From Styela clava (lineage: Eukaryota; Chordata; Ascidiacea; Stolidobranchia; Styelidae), in the NCBI RefSeq assembly GCF_964204865.1, contig NC_135257.1:13476151-13540150 (forward strand): a stretch of DNA of 64,000 bases, read 5' to 3'. The first letter of the stretch is position 1. Each line of letters begins with the position of its first letter. The notes beneath the pieces were generated by a model, which saw nothing but the letters and a program-made list of their open reading frames with translations, was not told the DNA's origin and made no database searches. Made by a program: the position numbers and the translations under genes. Of the stretch, positions 11,523-23,000 are shown piece after piece.

Positions 11523-12056
11523 TCATTTTACAAGAGCAGACTTTATTCCCAGCTTCTCTAGTTCATCTACTAAATCCCCACTTTGATGCATTTGAAGCAA
11601 AATATCACAACCACCAATGAAATCTCCTTCAAAATAGACTTGCGGAATTGTTGGCCAATCAGAAAAGTCTTTGATGCCTTGACGCAATTCTTCATCTTCC
11701 AAGACATTATGTGAGTCATAATCTTCAACTCCGTGCATTCGCAACACTTGTACAACTGCGTTACTAAATCCACACATAGGTTGATCAGGAACTCCTTTCA
11801 TAAAAATCACGATTTTTTTATTTTTGACCATTTTTTCAATTCTTTCACTTATAGGCATCGAGTTTGTTTGCTCATTTTGTGAAAATAGGGGAGTATAAAC
11901 AGATAAGAGTCGATAGCAATTTTTCCTGGGAAAATAGCTCTGATTTTCAATTTTGAGTGATTCGAGATTCCGAGTGGTTAATCGTCTTGCTAAAATCCTA
12001 TATGATTGTTGATAGAGTGGATTGAGTCGAAATACGATAAGCCTGCTGGAATTCAT
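11523..12056 (-). CDS. GLRX5: GLRX5, mitochondrial monothiol glutaredoxin
   Basis: Monothiol glutaredoxin of mitochondrial iron-sulfur cluster assembly; it binds a glutathione-ligated 2Fe-2S cluster and passes it to target proteins. The 177-residue protein (human 157) starts with about 65 residues rich in Arg, Ser and hydrophobics and poor in acids, consistent with a mitochondrial targeting sequence ([19 protein letters not shown]). The domain follows from about residue 70: [10 protein letters not shown], active-site CGFS at 95-98, [10 protein letters not shown] and GGCDIL, the residues that bind glutathione. Start at 12056 (A at -3). One coding exon, intact. Confidence 0.95.
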   Translation of the reverse strand: MNSSRLIVFRLNPLYQQSYRILARRLTTRNLESLKIENQSYFPRKNCYRLLSVYTPLFSQNEQTNSMPISERIEKMVKNKKIVIFMKGVPDQPMCGFSNAVVQVLRMHGVEDYDSHNVLEDEELRQGIKDFSDWPTIPQVYFEGDFIGGCDILLQMHQSGDLVDELEKLGIKSALVK

Positions 12057-12742
12057 TTTTTGCTGTCAAAAATCACTATCTGGTTCTTGATTTTTAATCT
12101 AAGGTTACAACAGTACAATATTCACCATCTAAATGCAGAAATGAACAGATTGCAACAAAAATTAAACTCAATACATAAAAAATAATTGCTTATGCCAGTA
12201 TGCTGCTGAAAATTTGTATTAATTTGAATTAAATATACAATATGCAAATTGCAACAAGTAAAGCCAATGATAATATTCAAAACGTAGTATTATAAGAATT
12301 TTTCAAAGTGTCTAAATAAGTGCCTAGCATGCATATGTTGTGATCGAGCAGCGCGTGCACCTCCTTATAAAACTACGTTTTAAATATTATCAATGGGTTT
12401 ACTTGTTGCAATTTGTATGGCAATATTTAATTTTTTATTCTCAAATAACATTACTAGACTCAAGTATATTCGTTAGATATTTACCGGGACTAAGATGGTT
12501 AATTCCCATTTTCTATAATTTTTGAAGTGCTTGGCATATGTGGTGATCGAGCGTGTGCGCTTCCTTATAATACTACGTTTTAAATATTACCAATTGGTTT
12601 ACTTGTTGCAATTTGCATGACTAATATTTAATTCTAATCTTAATATTTTTAATTAATTCATTATGTTTTTAAAAGTTATTACGCCTATTTTACCCCCTTT
12701 TTTCGAAGTGCCTAATTTTCAAGTGTCTACTTTTAGTCCGTC
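12057..12742. repeat. GLRX5 upstream region with diverged direct repeats
   Basis: Two diverged direct copies of about 110 b lie at roughly 12319-12430 and 12527-12640. Both contain 'gatcgagc', 'ctccttataa' or similar, 'ctacgttttaaatatta' and 'tttacttgttgcaattt'. A shorter inverted relative is at about 12225-12300. They lie in the GLRX5 upstream region. No coding function is seen. Confidence 0.55.
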
Positions 12743-13740
12743 CCCTATAGCAGGGTTGCCAGATCCCAGTGATCAAAAAAAGCCAAATCAAGACATAAAA
12801 AAGCCAGAAAAAGTCAACAATTTTACTAAGTACAAAAGCCCCATGATTTGATGCTCATGGCACAATAATGGGTTTGCAATATGGTGATGTAGATCCATCA
12901 GTTCATTTAGTGAGCCACACAAATGTCTTTTCCCATTGAAAATTGTAATTTCGGTTGCTATCATGACAATTTCCACTTCAGCGGGATGAAGGGTCCAAAA
13001 GTAAAAATGATTAATTGAATGACAGCACCAGAATCTACATTCGACATAATACAGTTAAGCTGACATCTATATGAAAAAGTTGAGAAAAAAATAAATAAAT
13101 AAAAACATCAATAGAACAGCATTAATCCACAATTCAATATATACACAGGGTGCCGCTTCAGTACCGGTATGTGATATACCTGTATACCTTAAAACATTTT
13201 TCCTGAACATTTTGAATCCATCATTTTTATTTAAAAAAAATATCTAACCACTTCCAGGTGTCACTTACAGGTGGACTACTGATAGCTAATTTTAGCGCGG
13301 TTAATCACATCCAGACATCGTTCGTGAGGCTAAGTTTTGATTACTGCAACTAAACTAAAGCTCCTGCCCTGAGAAGGTGACAATTAAGTTACATACTGTA
13401 TACAACTATTTTGGGGAAATAGAACTAAAAACTGACAAATAACAGCAAAAATAAAAACGAGGCAATGTTTACAAACCTGCTTGAACATCTGTCTGAGCGG
13501 CTGCAGAGACTGCAATTATATCTGATTGGTTATGGTTAAGGGGTCTCCCTAAAACCAGGCACTTGCGAATTCAGGCACCATTTCAGGCACTTTGATATTT
13601 TTTTATTTTTACCGTACGTCATTGGGATTTCCAATTTACCTGACAAGATAATTAGACTTTAAATAATTTTTTGCATCCCTATATTGCAATAAAACAATAT
13701 TATTTCCAATTTATTAGGGTATAAATAATTTTTCAATAGT

Positions 13741-15290
13741 AAAATGTGGCAACATTGATTACAAAATATAGAAATCAGGCACTTGTGAAATTTCAGGCAC
13801 TTGGTCAAAACCTATTTTACAATGTATCTGATTACTCTAAAACAGAAAATTAAATATATACACTTTGTATGGTTGAATTTACAACATTTTGGTAAAATAC
13901 AATAGGTACCGTTTGTGACTGATGGAGACGTGTCATATTTCGCAAGTGCCTGATTTTTCATTTTTCTCGGTGACAGTTGCCATATTTTTTCGCAATTATT
14001 TTCTTGAATTATTTGCGTCAGCACTTACTATTCTTTGCTTTCTAACGCAAATTCATTGTTCCACAACAATTTGAGCGTTTTTAATATTGCAATGAGCAAT
14101 ACCATTTGACAACATATGGTCAACCATCGTACTTTCTGGATTTATTTGAAATTGAATATGAATAATAAAATCTGGCAACCTCAAGCACAAAATACTAAAA
14201 CCAGGCACTTGTGAAATTTCAGGCACTTCGTAAAAACCTATTTCTCGATGTTTTTACTTACTTTGAAGCAGAAAACTAAAATATACACTCTTTTGTATGA
14301 TTGTAATGACGTCTTTTTGGTAAAAAACAAGAACGATTGGGACTGGTGATGAGGGGTCAAATTTCGCAAGTGCCTGATTTTTCATTTTTTTCGATTACAG
14401 TTGCCATATATTTTTGCAATACTTTTCATAAAATCTTTTTCGTCAGAACTTACTAATCATTGCTTTTTAAAGGAAATACCTAGTTCTACAACGATTTCAG
14501 CGTTTTTAATAATATTATTAGCAATATCATTTGATAACATATAGATAACCATCGTACTTTTTGGATTTATTTGAAATTGAATATGAATAATAAAATCTGG
14601 CAACCTCAAGCACAAAATACTAAAACCAGGCACTTGTGAAATTTCAGGCACTTCGTAAAAACCTATTTGTCGATGTTTTTACTTACTTTGAAGCAGAAAA
14701 CTAAAATATACACTCTTTTGTATGATTGTAATGACGTCTTTTTGGTAAAAAACAAGAACGATTGGGACTGGTGATGAGGGGTCAAATTTCGCAAGTGCCT
14801 GATTTTTCATTTTTTTCGATTACAGTTGCCATATATTTTTGCAATACTTTTCATAAAATCTTTTTCGTCAGAACTTACTAATCATTGCTTTTTAAAGGAA
14901 ATACCTAGTTCTACAACGATTTCAGCGTTTTTAATAATATTATTAGCAATATCATTTGATAACATATAGATAACCATCGTACTTTTTGGATTTATTTGAA
15001 ATTGAATAGGAATGATAAAATCTGGCAACCGCAAGCACAAAATACTAAAATCAGGCACTTGTAAAATTTCAGGCACTTTGTAAAAAACCATTTCCCGATG
15101 TTTTTGATTACTTTAAAGCCGAAAATCCAAATATACATATTTTGTATGACTGAATTTGGTATTTTTATTGTTCAAAACAAGAAGAACTGTCACTGGTAGG
15201 AATGTGGCAAATTTAGCAAGTGCCTGATTGTTTGGTTTTGTCAATGGTAGTTGCCATATCTCTATAATTTTTGTCTTTTTTTTATATGTT
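13741..15290. repeat. Left arm: tandem array of about 425-base units
   Basis: Equivalent points of the unit ('ggcaac') recur near 13747, 14172, 14597 and 15022, so the period is 425. The two middle units are almost identical; the outer ones are diverged. Each unit has paired CAGGCACTT boxes about 20 b apart and a GCAAGTGCCTGA box. Confidence 0.8.
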
Positions 15291-16750
15291 GTTTCCCTAT
15301 TGCATTATTTTATAAAAGTCAATGTTTGTATGAGAGCTCCACTTAGCATAAATGGAATTAAACTTTTAACATCAGTATGTACATCCGGAAATCGGTATTT
15401 ATTTAAACCAATCACGCTTTTGCAAAACTATTTGAATATTGTAAAGTTTGAATGACATTGTGTTGTTTATTTTTATTAATTTAAAAGTATGACATATGTA
15501 TTATTTAAATACGGGTTTAAATTTGACAGATCTGTAAAGAATATTAGTTATTCAGACGACATCTTTATAGTAATGTTCGGAACCCTTGAAATTGGTTTAA
15601 AACTTCTTCTAATTTGTTATAAACATTTCGAAGTAATATATTACCCAGGTAGCAACAATCGCATTGTTATAAAGAACCTAATTTGTCTTCTGGCAATATT
15701 AGTTCGAAATTCCAGTTTTAATTGTTATCGGACGACGATTTTAATAATGTAATTTGGCCTATGACTTCATATAAACTACATAAGAGAAACAATTAACTTA
15801 TGTCGTATAGAATTTTTTATAATACGTATCCAAGTCACATTATCCCTTAATAGAACATAATTTACCGTTCACAAAATGTATAAAAGCCTGTGCAAAATCT
15901 ATATTGACAACCAGCGGTGTTCAACCACGGCTACAATAAAGATATTCAATCACTTGCTGTTGCTGTTGTATAATATTCTTTACAACCTGAAGATCTGACT
16001 GTAATATCTTTTCATGGATAGTTTATGGAATGGATTTCATGGATAGTTTACGTAGAATTATTTGTACATTATTTCATGCTGTAACAGCTAACTGTAAAAC
16101 ACGTAGTTCCCAAATAAGAAGAATGGCTACAGGATGGTAAATGCGAGATGGCAATGTCACCTAAACAAAATTCGCTCGGCGAATGACATCAGGTAGCTGA
16201 TATGCCCAAAGTTAGGCTTAAAAGCATCGTTAAACGAATGTTACAATAAAAATCCTTCAATATTCAACACGCCAGTAGTCAGTCAACAATTTTTTTTTGC
16301 GTTATTCAAAACGTTACAAATATATAAAAACGTAAAACAGTAATTGTTTTTAATGTCACAGAAGCCGTATTAAACTCTCGATTATAGATCTTTCTTCACC
16401 AGTAATTGGGGATATAAATTTGAATTTAAATTTATTAAGGAGATAAAACATTAAAAACACAACTTCACAAAGGAAGTGTATGAGTGAACACTAATCGAAG
16501 CTTTCAGTTTGAAAATTATTAGAAATATTGAGTATCCAATGAAACTCCTTACTATTTGTTCTATTTTGACATGATATGATTTACGTATCTTGCAATTAGG
16601 TAAAACCACAGATCTAAGAATTGAAATTTTTAAAGGTCAGTTCTGAAATTAAACATGAAAAGGTTTTGTGTATATTTTGCTACTTTTATATGTCGGGCGT
16701 ATAGTTTCTTCATGTCGCGAATGAGCATCAGAATAGGTTGTGCAGAAAAT

Positions 16751-16867
16751 GGTGCTCCCGTAGTATGTGCACAAAGTTGGCACACAACCCGAACAAAGTA
16801 TGTGTACCAAGATAGAGGTAATAGGTTGTGCGCCATCTTGGAGCACATAGGCTACTACGGGAGCGCC
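16751..16867. repeat. Short inverted repeat of about 40-base arms
   Basis: The left arm GGTGCTCCCGTAGTATGTGC...ACACAACC is matched by an inverted right arm ending ACTACGGGAGCGCC, with a spacer of about 35 b. It looks like a small independent MITE or structured repeat inside the larger element. Confidence 0.55.
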
Positions 16868-17334
16868 CTGAAAATGCCCACATTTGCAACACCGACTTAC
16901 CGAATACAAATTTTACACTTCCACAATTTCGCTTTCGATACTTTCTCACATGTATCATGATACCAACGCTTGCAAACGAAGCATTGATATTGTACTTGCT
17001 CCCGTATACATTTCGCACTTTAACAGACACTCCAATTATTATTTTCCAGAAAGCAAAATTCATGCATCGGAATTTCAGAGTATATGAGTGGCGACGATGC
17101 AGTGCGACAACGTTCCAAATGTGATTGAATTTTTGTTGACTCCGACTTGTTCAATCTTCCATCTGGGCGTTTTGAAGAGGTATGTACTCACTTCAAATAT
17201 AAATACTTGCACCACCTTCGGGCAGACGTCGAATTGAAATTAGCGATAAGAATAGCACTCAATATACATCGGATTGTCTTAAAAAACATTTTACCGGGAA
17301 AGCAAAGTATAGTAAGTACTAAGTTTTGACGAAA

Positions 17335-18470
17335 ATGATTTTATGAAATATATTGCAAAAATATATGGCAACTGTAATCGAAAAAAAAATGAAAAATCAG
17401 GCACTTGCGAAATTTGACCCCTCATCACAAGTCCCAATCGTTTTTCTTTTTTACCAAAAAAGACGTCATTTCAATCATACAAAAGAGTGTATATTTTAGT
17501 TTTCTGCTTCAAAGTAAGTATAAACATCGAGAAATAGGTTTTTACAAAGTGCCTGAAATTTCACAAGTGCCTGGTTTTAGTATTTTGTGCTCACTGTTGC
17601 CAGATTTTATCATTCCTATTCAATTTCAAAAAATCCAAAAAGTACGATGTTTATCTATATGTTGTCAAATAATATTGCTCATTGTAAAAACGCTGAAATT
17701 GTTGTAGAACTAGGAATTTATTTTAAAAGCAATGATTAGTAAGTTCTAACTCAAATAATTTAGAAAAGTTGTTGCGAAAATATGTGGCAACTGTAATCGA
17801 AAAAAATGAAAAATCAGGCACTTGCGAAATTTGACCCCCCATCACCAGTCCCAATCGTTCTTGTTTTTTACCAAAAAGACGTCATTCCAATCATACAAAA
17901 GAGTGTATATTTTAGTTTTCTGCTTCAAAGTAAGTAAAAACATCGAGAAATAGGTTTTTACGAAGTGCCTGAAATTTCACAAGTGCCTGGTTTTAGTATT
18001 TTGTGCTTGAGGTTGCCAGATTTTATTATTCATATTCAATTTCAAATAAATCCAGAAAGTACGATGGTTGACCATATGTTGTCAAATGGTATTGCTCATT
18101 GCAGTATTAAAAACGCTCAAATTGTTGTGGAACAATGAATTTGCGTTAGAAAGCAAAGAATAGTAAGTGCTGATGCAAATAATTTAAGAAAATAATTGCG
18201 AAAAAATATGGCAACTGTCACCGAGAAAAATGAAAAATCAGGCACTTGCGAAATATGACACGCCTCCATCAGTCATAAACGGTATTGTATTTTACCAAAA
18301 AGTTGTAAATTCAACCATACAAAGTGTATATATTTAATTTTCTGCTTTAGAGTAATCAGATACATTGTAAAATAGGTTTTTACCAAGTGCCTGAAATTTC
18401 ACAAGTGCCTGATTTCTATATTTTGTAATCAATGTTGCCACATTTTACTATTGAAAAATTATTTATACCC
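17335..18470. repeat. Right arm: inverted tandem array of about 420-base units
   Basis: About three units in inverse orientation to the left arm; the 'gttgcca' landmark recurs near 17595, 18012 and 18432. Sequences match the left-arm units closely, with GCACTTGCGAAATTTGAC and AGTGCCTGAAATTTCACAAG boxes. Confidence 0.75.
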
Positions 18471-18883
18471 TAATAAATTGGAAATAATATTGTTTTATTG
18501 CAATATAGGGATGCAAAAAATTAGTCAAAGTCTAATTATCTTGTCAGGTAAATTGGAAATCCCAATGACGTACGGTAAAAATAAAAAAATATCAAAGTGC
18601 CTGAAATGGTGCCTGAAAAAGTGCCTGAATTCGCGAGTGCCTGGTTTTAGGGAGACCCATGGTTAAGGCAGTACCGTACCTAAGGTAATAAACAAGGATG
18701 CTAGGGGAATTTCAAATGTTATGTAGCTAAGCAATAGACTATTGTTAAACAAAAATATTGTATTTCATATGATTTTAATAACAGACACTAAAAGAGGCCA
18801 AAGAAAAGCCAAACGTGTTCGAAAAAAGCCAAAAATGGCAAATTTGGCATTAAAAAAGCCAATATGGCAACCCTGCCCTATAG

Positions 18884-19355
18884 TCCAGTAGTCACTTTGA
18901 TAACAACAAGATGACATTACGCAGAGTGACTATAACACTTTATTGTCATTACGGTATTATAGTCACTTTGCTTTTTTGCAAAGCCCATATTACCTGCTTT
19001 TACGCATATATATGGGTATGGGCTTTGCTTTTTCTTCGTCACCTACATCATCTAGTGGTAGTTTACTACTTTGGACTTTTCACGGAGAGCGCTAGCGTTG
19101 TCGCCGCGCTTTTCATACTGTATCTGGCAGTAGTCTAATATAGTTCACATGATATCTACAAAGCAAAATACCTAAAAAACGTGACCTTTCTAACCTGTAA
19201 GAAATCTAATATGAAGTCATTTCTCTGTGTGGTTTTAATGATTTATGACATTATTATAATTATTTTTTAACATATTAACATATTCTTTTCAAATTTGGAA
19301 ACCTTGGAGAGGAGATGAATAAAAAACTCCTATGCATCGATATATATATATATAT
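18884..19355. other. Spacer between hAT nest and LINE, with hairpin
   Basis: No gene is seen. A hairpin formed by GCAAAGCCCAT and ATGGGTATGGGCTTTGC lies at 18978-19028. A (TA)n tract at about 19341-19355 abuts the LINE poly(A) tail. Confidence 0.5.
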
Positions 19356-19366
19356 TTTTTTTTTTC

Positions 19367-19910
19367 TAACGGATCAGAGTTTTTCCAGTCTCGGATCAGT
19401 GTCTTGAAGACACGTCATATCCGAGTCATATCGGTATTACGCTTCATAAGCATGCCACTGCGTAAGCAGCGGTCATACACATAAGGCGGCTTCCGTATCC
19501 GCTATGTATTGCAAGGCAAAGACTTCGGCCCCGAGCATCAGTACATGCTATGTGCCAAATAGCAGGACGTCTGCCCAGGGCTTCCGTCAATGCCATGCTT
19601 AGTACAGCTCAACTTCCGCCACCCCCGGCTTTTTTTATTTTTTTATAATTTACGGATCAGAGTTTTTCCAGTCTCGGATCGGTGTCTGAAAGACACGTCA
19701 TATCCGAGTCATACCGGTATTTCGCCTCATAAGCATGCCACTGCGTAAGCAGCAGTCATACACTTAAGGAGGCTTCCGTATCGCTACGCATTACAAAGCA
19801 AAGATTTTAACCCCGAGCTTTGGTACATGCTATGTGCCAAATAGCATGACGTCTGCTCGGGGTTTCCGTCAATACCATGCGTAGCATAGCTCAACTTCCG
19901 CCGCCCCGGC
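19367..19910. repeat. Duplicated 3' UTR unit of the LINE
   Basis: Two direct copies of about 260 b begin ACGGATCAGAGTTTTTCCAG at 19367 and 19652 (period 285). Each is preceded on the plus strand by a T-rich run, that is, followed by A-rich DNA in the LINE sense direction. They lie downstream of ORF2 and include a GTGTCT..AGACAC hairpin. This suggests tail duplication or a read-through template switch. Confidence 0.75.
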
Positions 19911-20051
19911 TTCTGTACATACTGTGTAACGACCTTTAAACACGCACCCAGCATGACATCCACCGCGAAGCTTTTGGTTCATCATTTCCGTATGGGCTGG
20001 GGATGGTATTTCATTTTATTATGCTCCCATTTATGGGAGTTGAAGAAAGCG

Positions 20052-23000
20052 CTATTGAAGATGTTGTTTCCAGTTTTCCTGGAGTTTGAGTTTATCTGTA
20101 GCGTCAAATTTAGCTAAAAGCGTGTCTATCTTCATTATAAATTCTTTGGAAATCAGTTTCCGTGTGTCGCAGATATCATCTGGAACTGCGTACCTGTTGG
20201 CGCGGTCGAGTCGGGACTTTAGTCGAATTGTAACGTCTTTTAAAACGGAGTAGAATTTAAGGACTATAACTTGATTTATTTGGTTGTAAGAGTTGTTCAT
20301 GATACTTTCCCTGGTGATGGAGATTGTGTCACCAGTTATGCGGGCGAGTTTATTTTCAACGAAGCTGTGTAGTTCGTAATATATTGGACACGATAGAAAG
20401 ATATGATGGGTATTATCCCTACCCCGCGCACACAATTTGCAATTGTGTTTTTGATTTTTGTTTGACCCCGAGCTTCCTAGTAGACCGTATCGCCATTTAC
20501 GGTGTCCGTATAAGAAAGCGTCCTGGTTTATTCTGTACGACGTGATGCGTTCGTTATTTGAGAAGAAATGTTTTATATCGGCGTCAAGGAGATTTATTTG
20601 GGTCCAGTTTTTTGTATCATGATGTGATCTTTCATAAGTCTTTTCTTTTAAACTTCTGTAGATGGTTTTCAGATTCATTGTTTCCCATTCTTTTGGTTGG
20701 GGGTCCAAGACATAGCTTATGTTCATGATGTGACTCCAATGTGCGTCTAATTTTGATGAGTGAGGAGTCGAGTTGGTATAGAGGCAATTTTTGATCAATT
20801 TTATTTTTGTGCCGAGGGTAAAAAGGGCTTCATGGTGCCAAAATTCTGACGGATGGTCCATATTATATAAGTTGCTTATCTGTTCTAACAAGCACGCATG
20901 GGATCTTAGTTTGACATCGACCATGTCAATTCCACCTTTCCCGACTGGTTGTAAGAGCGTTTTTCGCGACAGGGGCTCTATTCGTTCTGGGTGCCATAGG
21001 TACCTGAAACATTGAGCCTGAATGATATTAAGGATCCGGATTGGTGCGGGCCGTACTTTGGCTCCCATCGTGATATGAGGAAGCACCAAAGTTTGTATGA
21101 CAGTTTTCTTCCCTAGCCATGACAGTTCACGTGTTTTCGCTGATTGCAAGACATTATTTATTTTGCTAACTTTCTTTTCCCAGAACATCTTTGATGCGCC
21201 TTTTCCGTAATTCAGTCCGAGTATTTTTATGTTTTCCCTATGGTATTTTTGGTGCTCAGTGGTTTCCAAATTTCGTCTGGCGGTACTGTTTAGGCATAGG
21301 ATTTCGGTTTTATCGATGTTTATTTTCTGGCCCGTGGCGCGTCTAAATAAGTCTAGTTCGTGGAATATGATGTTTATGGAGTGGGGGGATCTGATCGTAA
21401 AACTGGTGACGTCAGCATATTGCTCCATTATTTGGATTTTCTTTCCCAGAATAATACCCTTTATGTCCGTGTTGGACAAGATTGCCCTGGCCAGGGGCTC
21501 AACATTGAGGGTGTAGAGCAACATGCTCATCGGGCATCCTTGTCTGATCCCTCTTTTTATTTGGATTTTTGGGGTGAAGGCCCCGTTTACTTCTATTGTG
21601 CTGGATATGTTAGAGTAAATTTCTTTTATTATGTCTAGGTTTTTTTTACCAATACCTATGTTCTCTAACAGCGAAAGTATGAAACTGTGGTCGACGAGGT
21701 CAAAGGCCTTCATCTGGTCAATCGTGAGGATGTATCCTGGGATTGATTTCATATGGGCATATCGAATGATACTATCTATGTTTCTGTGAGTATCTGTCAT
21801 TTTACGGCCAGGGATCGTGCATTTTTGGGATGGGTTTATAATTTTACCAAATTTCAATTTTAGTCGGTTTGCCAAGAGTTTCGTTAAAATCTTATAATCA
21901 ACGTTTAGATTGGATATGGGTCTCCAGTTTTTTAGGCATGTTGGGTCCGCTTTTTTGTAAATGAGTATAACTCTGGCAATTTTCCAGCTATCTGGCATGG
22001 TTGCGAATAATATGGAGTTGTTTATGATCTGCGTGAATTTGTTTTTAATTTGGGGCCAAAATGTTATATAAAACTCTTTTTCGAGTCCGTCCAGACCAGG
22101 TGATTTGTTATTGTCCATACTCTTGATGGTGGTTAGTATTTCGGCCTCGGAGGCGGCCATTTCTAGATCCGTAATGTCGCTTTGGGATAGAGTGGGCTCC
22201 GACATTAAGTGTTTGTAGTGAGTTTGGATTCTTTTGTCTGTGGTTGAAGTATCGCCCCATAGGTTTTTGTAGAAAGAAAGAATACTCGCCATGATTTGAG
22301 GTTGGTCACTGGATGTCGCTGTTTGGCCCGTTTTTATCTCTGTCAAGGAAGAATTCTTCTCTCTCTGGGCAATTTTATCGTAGAAGAATTTAGTTGGTTT
22401 CTCGTCTTCCTCAGCTTCCTTTTGATTCGCTACATACTTTGCGAAAGCTTTTCTTTCGTGAATGATATTGGATAAATGTAGTTTTTTGCTGTCGAGGTCT
22501 GAATTTTTTAGTACGTCTGTTCGCTGTTGGTGTTTAAGAATTTCTTTTTCTATGCTTTTTTGTTCTAACATTTGTTTATGCTTCTGGCCAATGCCAAAAG
22601 CTATTGCTTCTTTTTTGATCTGATTTTTAACGTGGTCCCACCAAATATGAAGGTGATCGTACATTTCCAATTCAGCCAGGAGGTAGTTATATTTATTTTT
22701 GATTAATTCACGGAAGACTGGGTTGTTATAATGCTTGGTGTTGTTTCTCCAGCTGCCCTTACCCCAATTCGGCTTAAGAGTGGCGCCGAGTTCAATTGAG
22801 GGGAAGAGAGTGTGATCAGAGACTATGTTCGTATGATACTCGCATGATTTCATGAAATTTTTAAGCTCCTCTGAGATGTATATCCTATCTATTCGCCTGG
22901 CTTGAAGTTTGCGGTGAATGGTATATAAGGTCTTGTTTGGGTTCTTTTCGCGGTAGGGGTCACTTAGATTCGTGCTCTGAATGAGTGTTTTAAGAAATTT

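Larger units (their letters stand above)
13541..18658. mobile_element. 5.1 kb DNA element with terminal inverted tandem arrays, nested in the hAT
   Basis: The ends are GGGTCTCCCTAAAACCAGGC and its inverted match, flanked by the 9-base duplication ATGGTTAAG (13532-13540 and 18659-18667). A 9-base duplication and very long inverted ends fit a Mutator-like (MULE) element best; this is inference, since no transposase is seen. The interior (about 15290-17330) has only short open frames. CAGGCACTT / AAGTGCCTG boxes recur throughout both arms and may be transposase binding sites. Confidence 0.75.
12751..18875. mobile_element. hAT-type DNA transposon (non-autonomous), host of a nested element
   Basis: The termini are CAGGGTTGCCA on the left and TGGCAACCCTG on the right, and identical 8-base duplications CCCTATAG flank them (12743-12750 and 18876-18883). 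An 8-base target duplication with CA..TG ends is typical of hAT elements. Subterminal DNA has repeated AAAAAAGCCA-like motifs at both ends. Without the nested element the original insert is about 1 kb and shows no transposase, so it was mobilised in trans. Confidence 0.85.

Noticed and set aside
15879-15990. TATAAAAG followed by AATAAAG, resembling a solo LTR or promoter
   Set aside because: I could not find matching ends with a short target duplication, so this remains a chance resemblance.
16649-17124. Cluster of overlapping open frames of 70-110 codons on both strands
   Set aside because: They overlap in many frames over an inverted repeat and show no family motif; they are shadows of a repeat.
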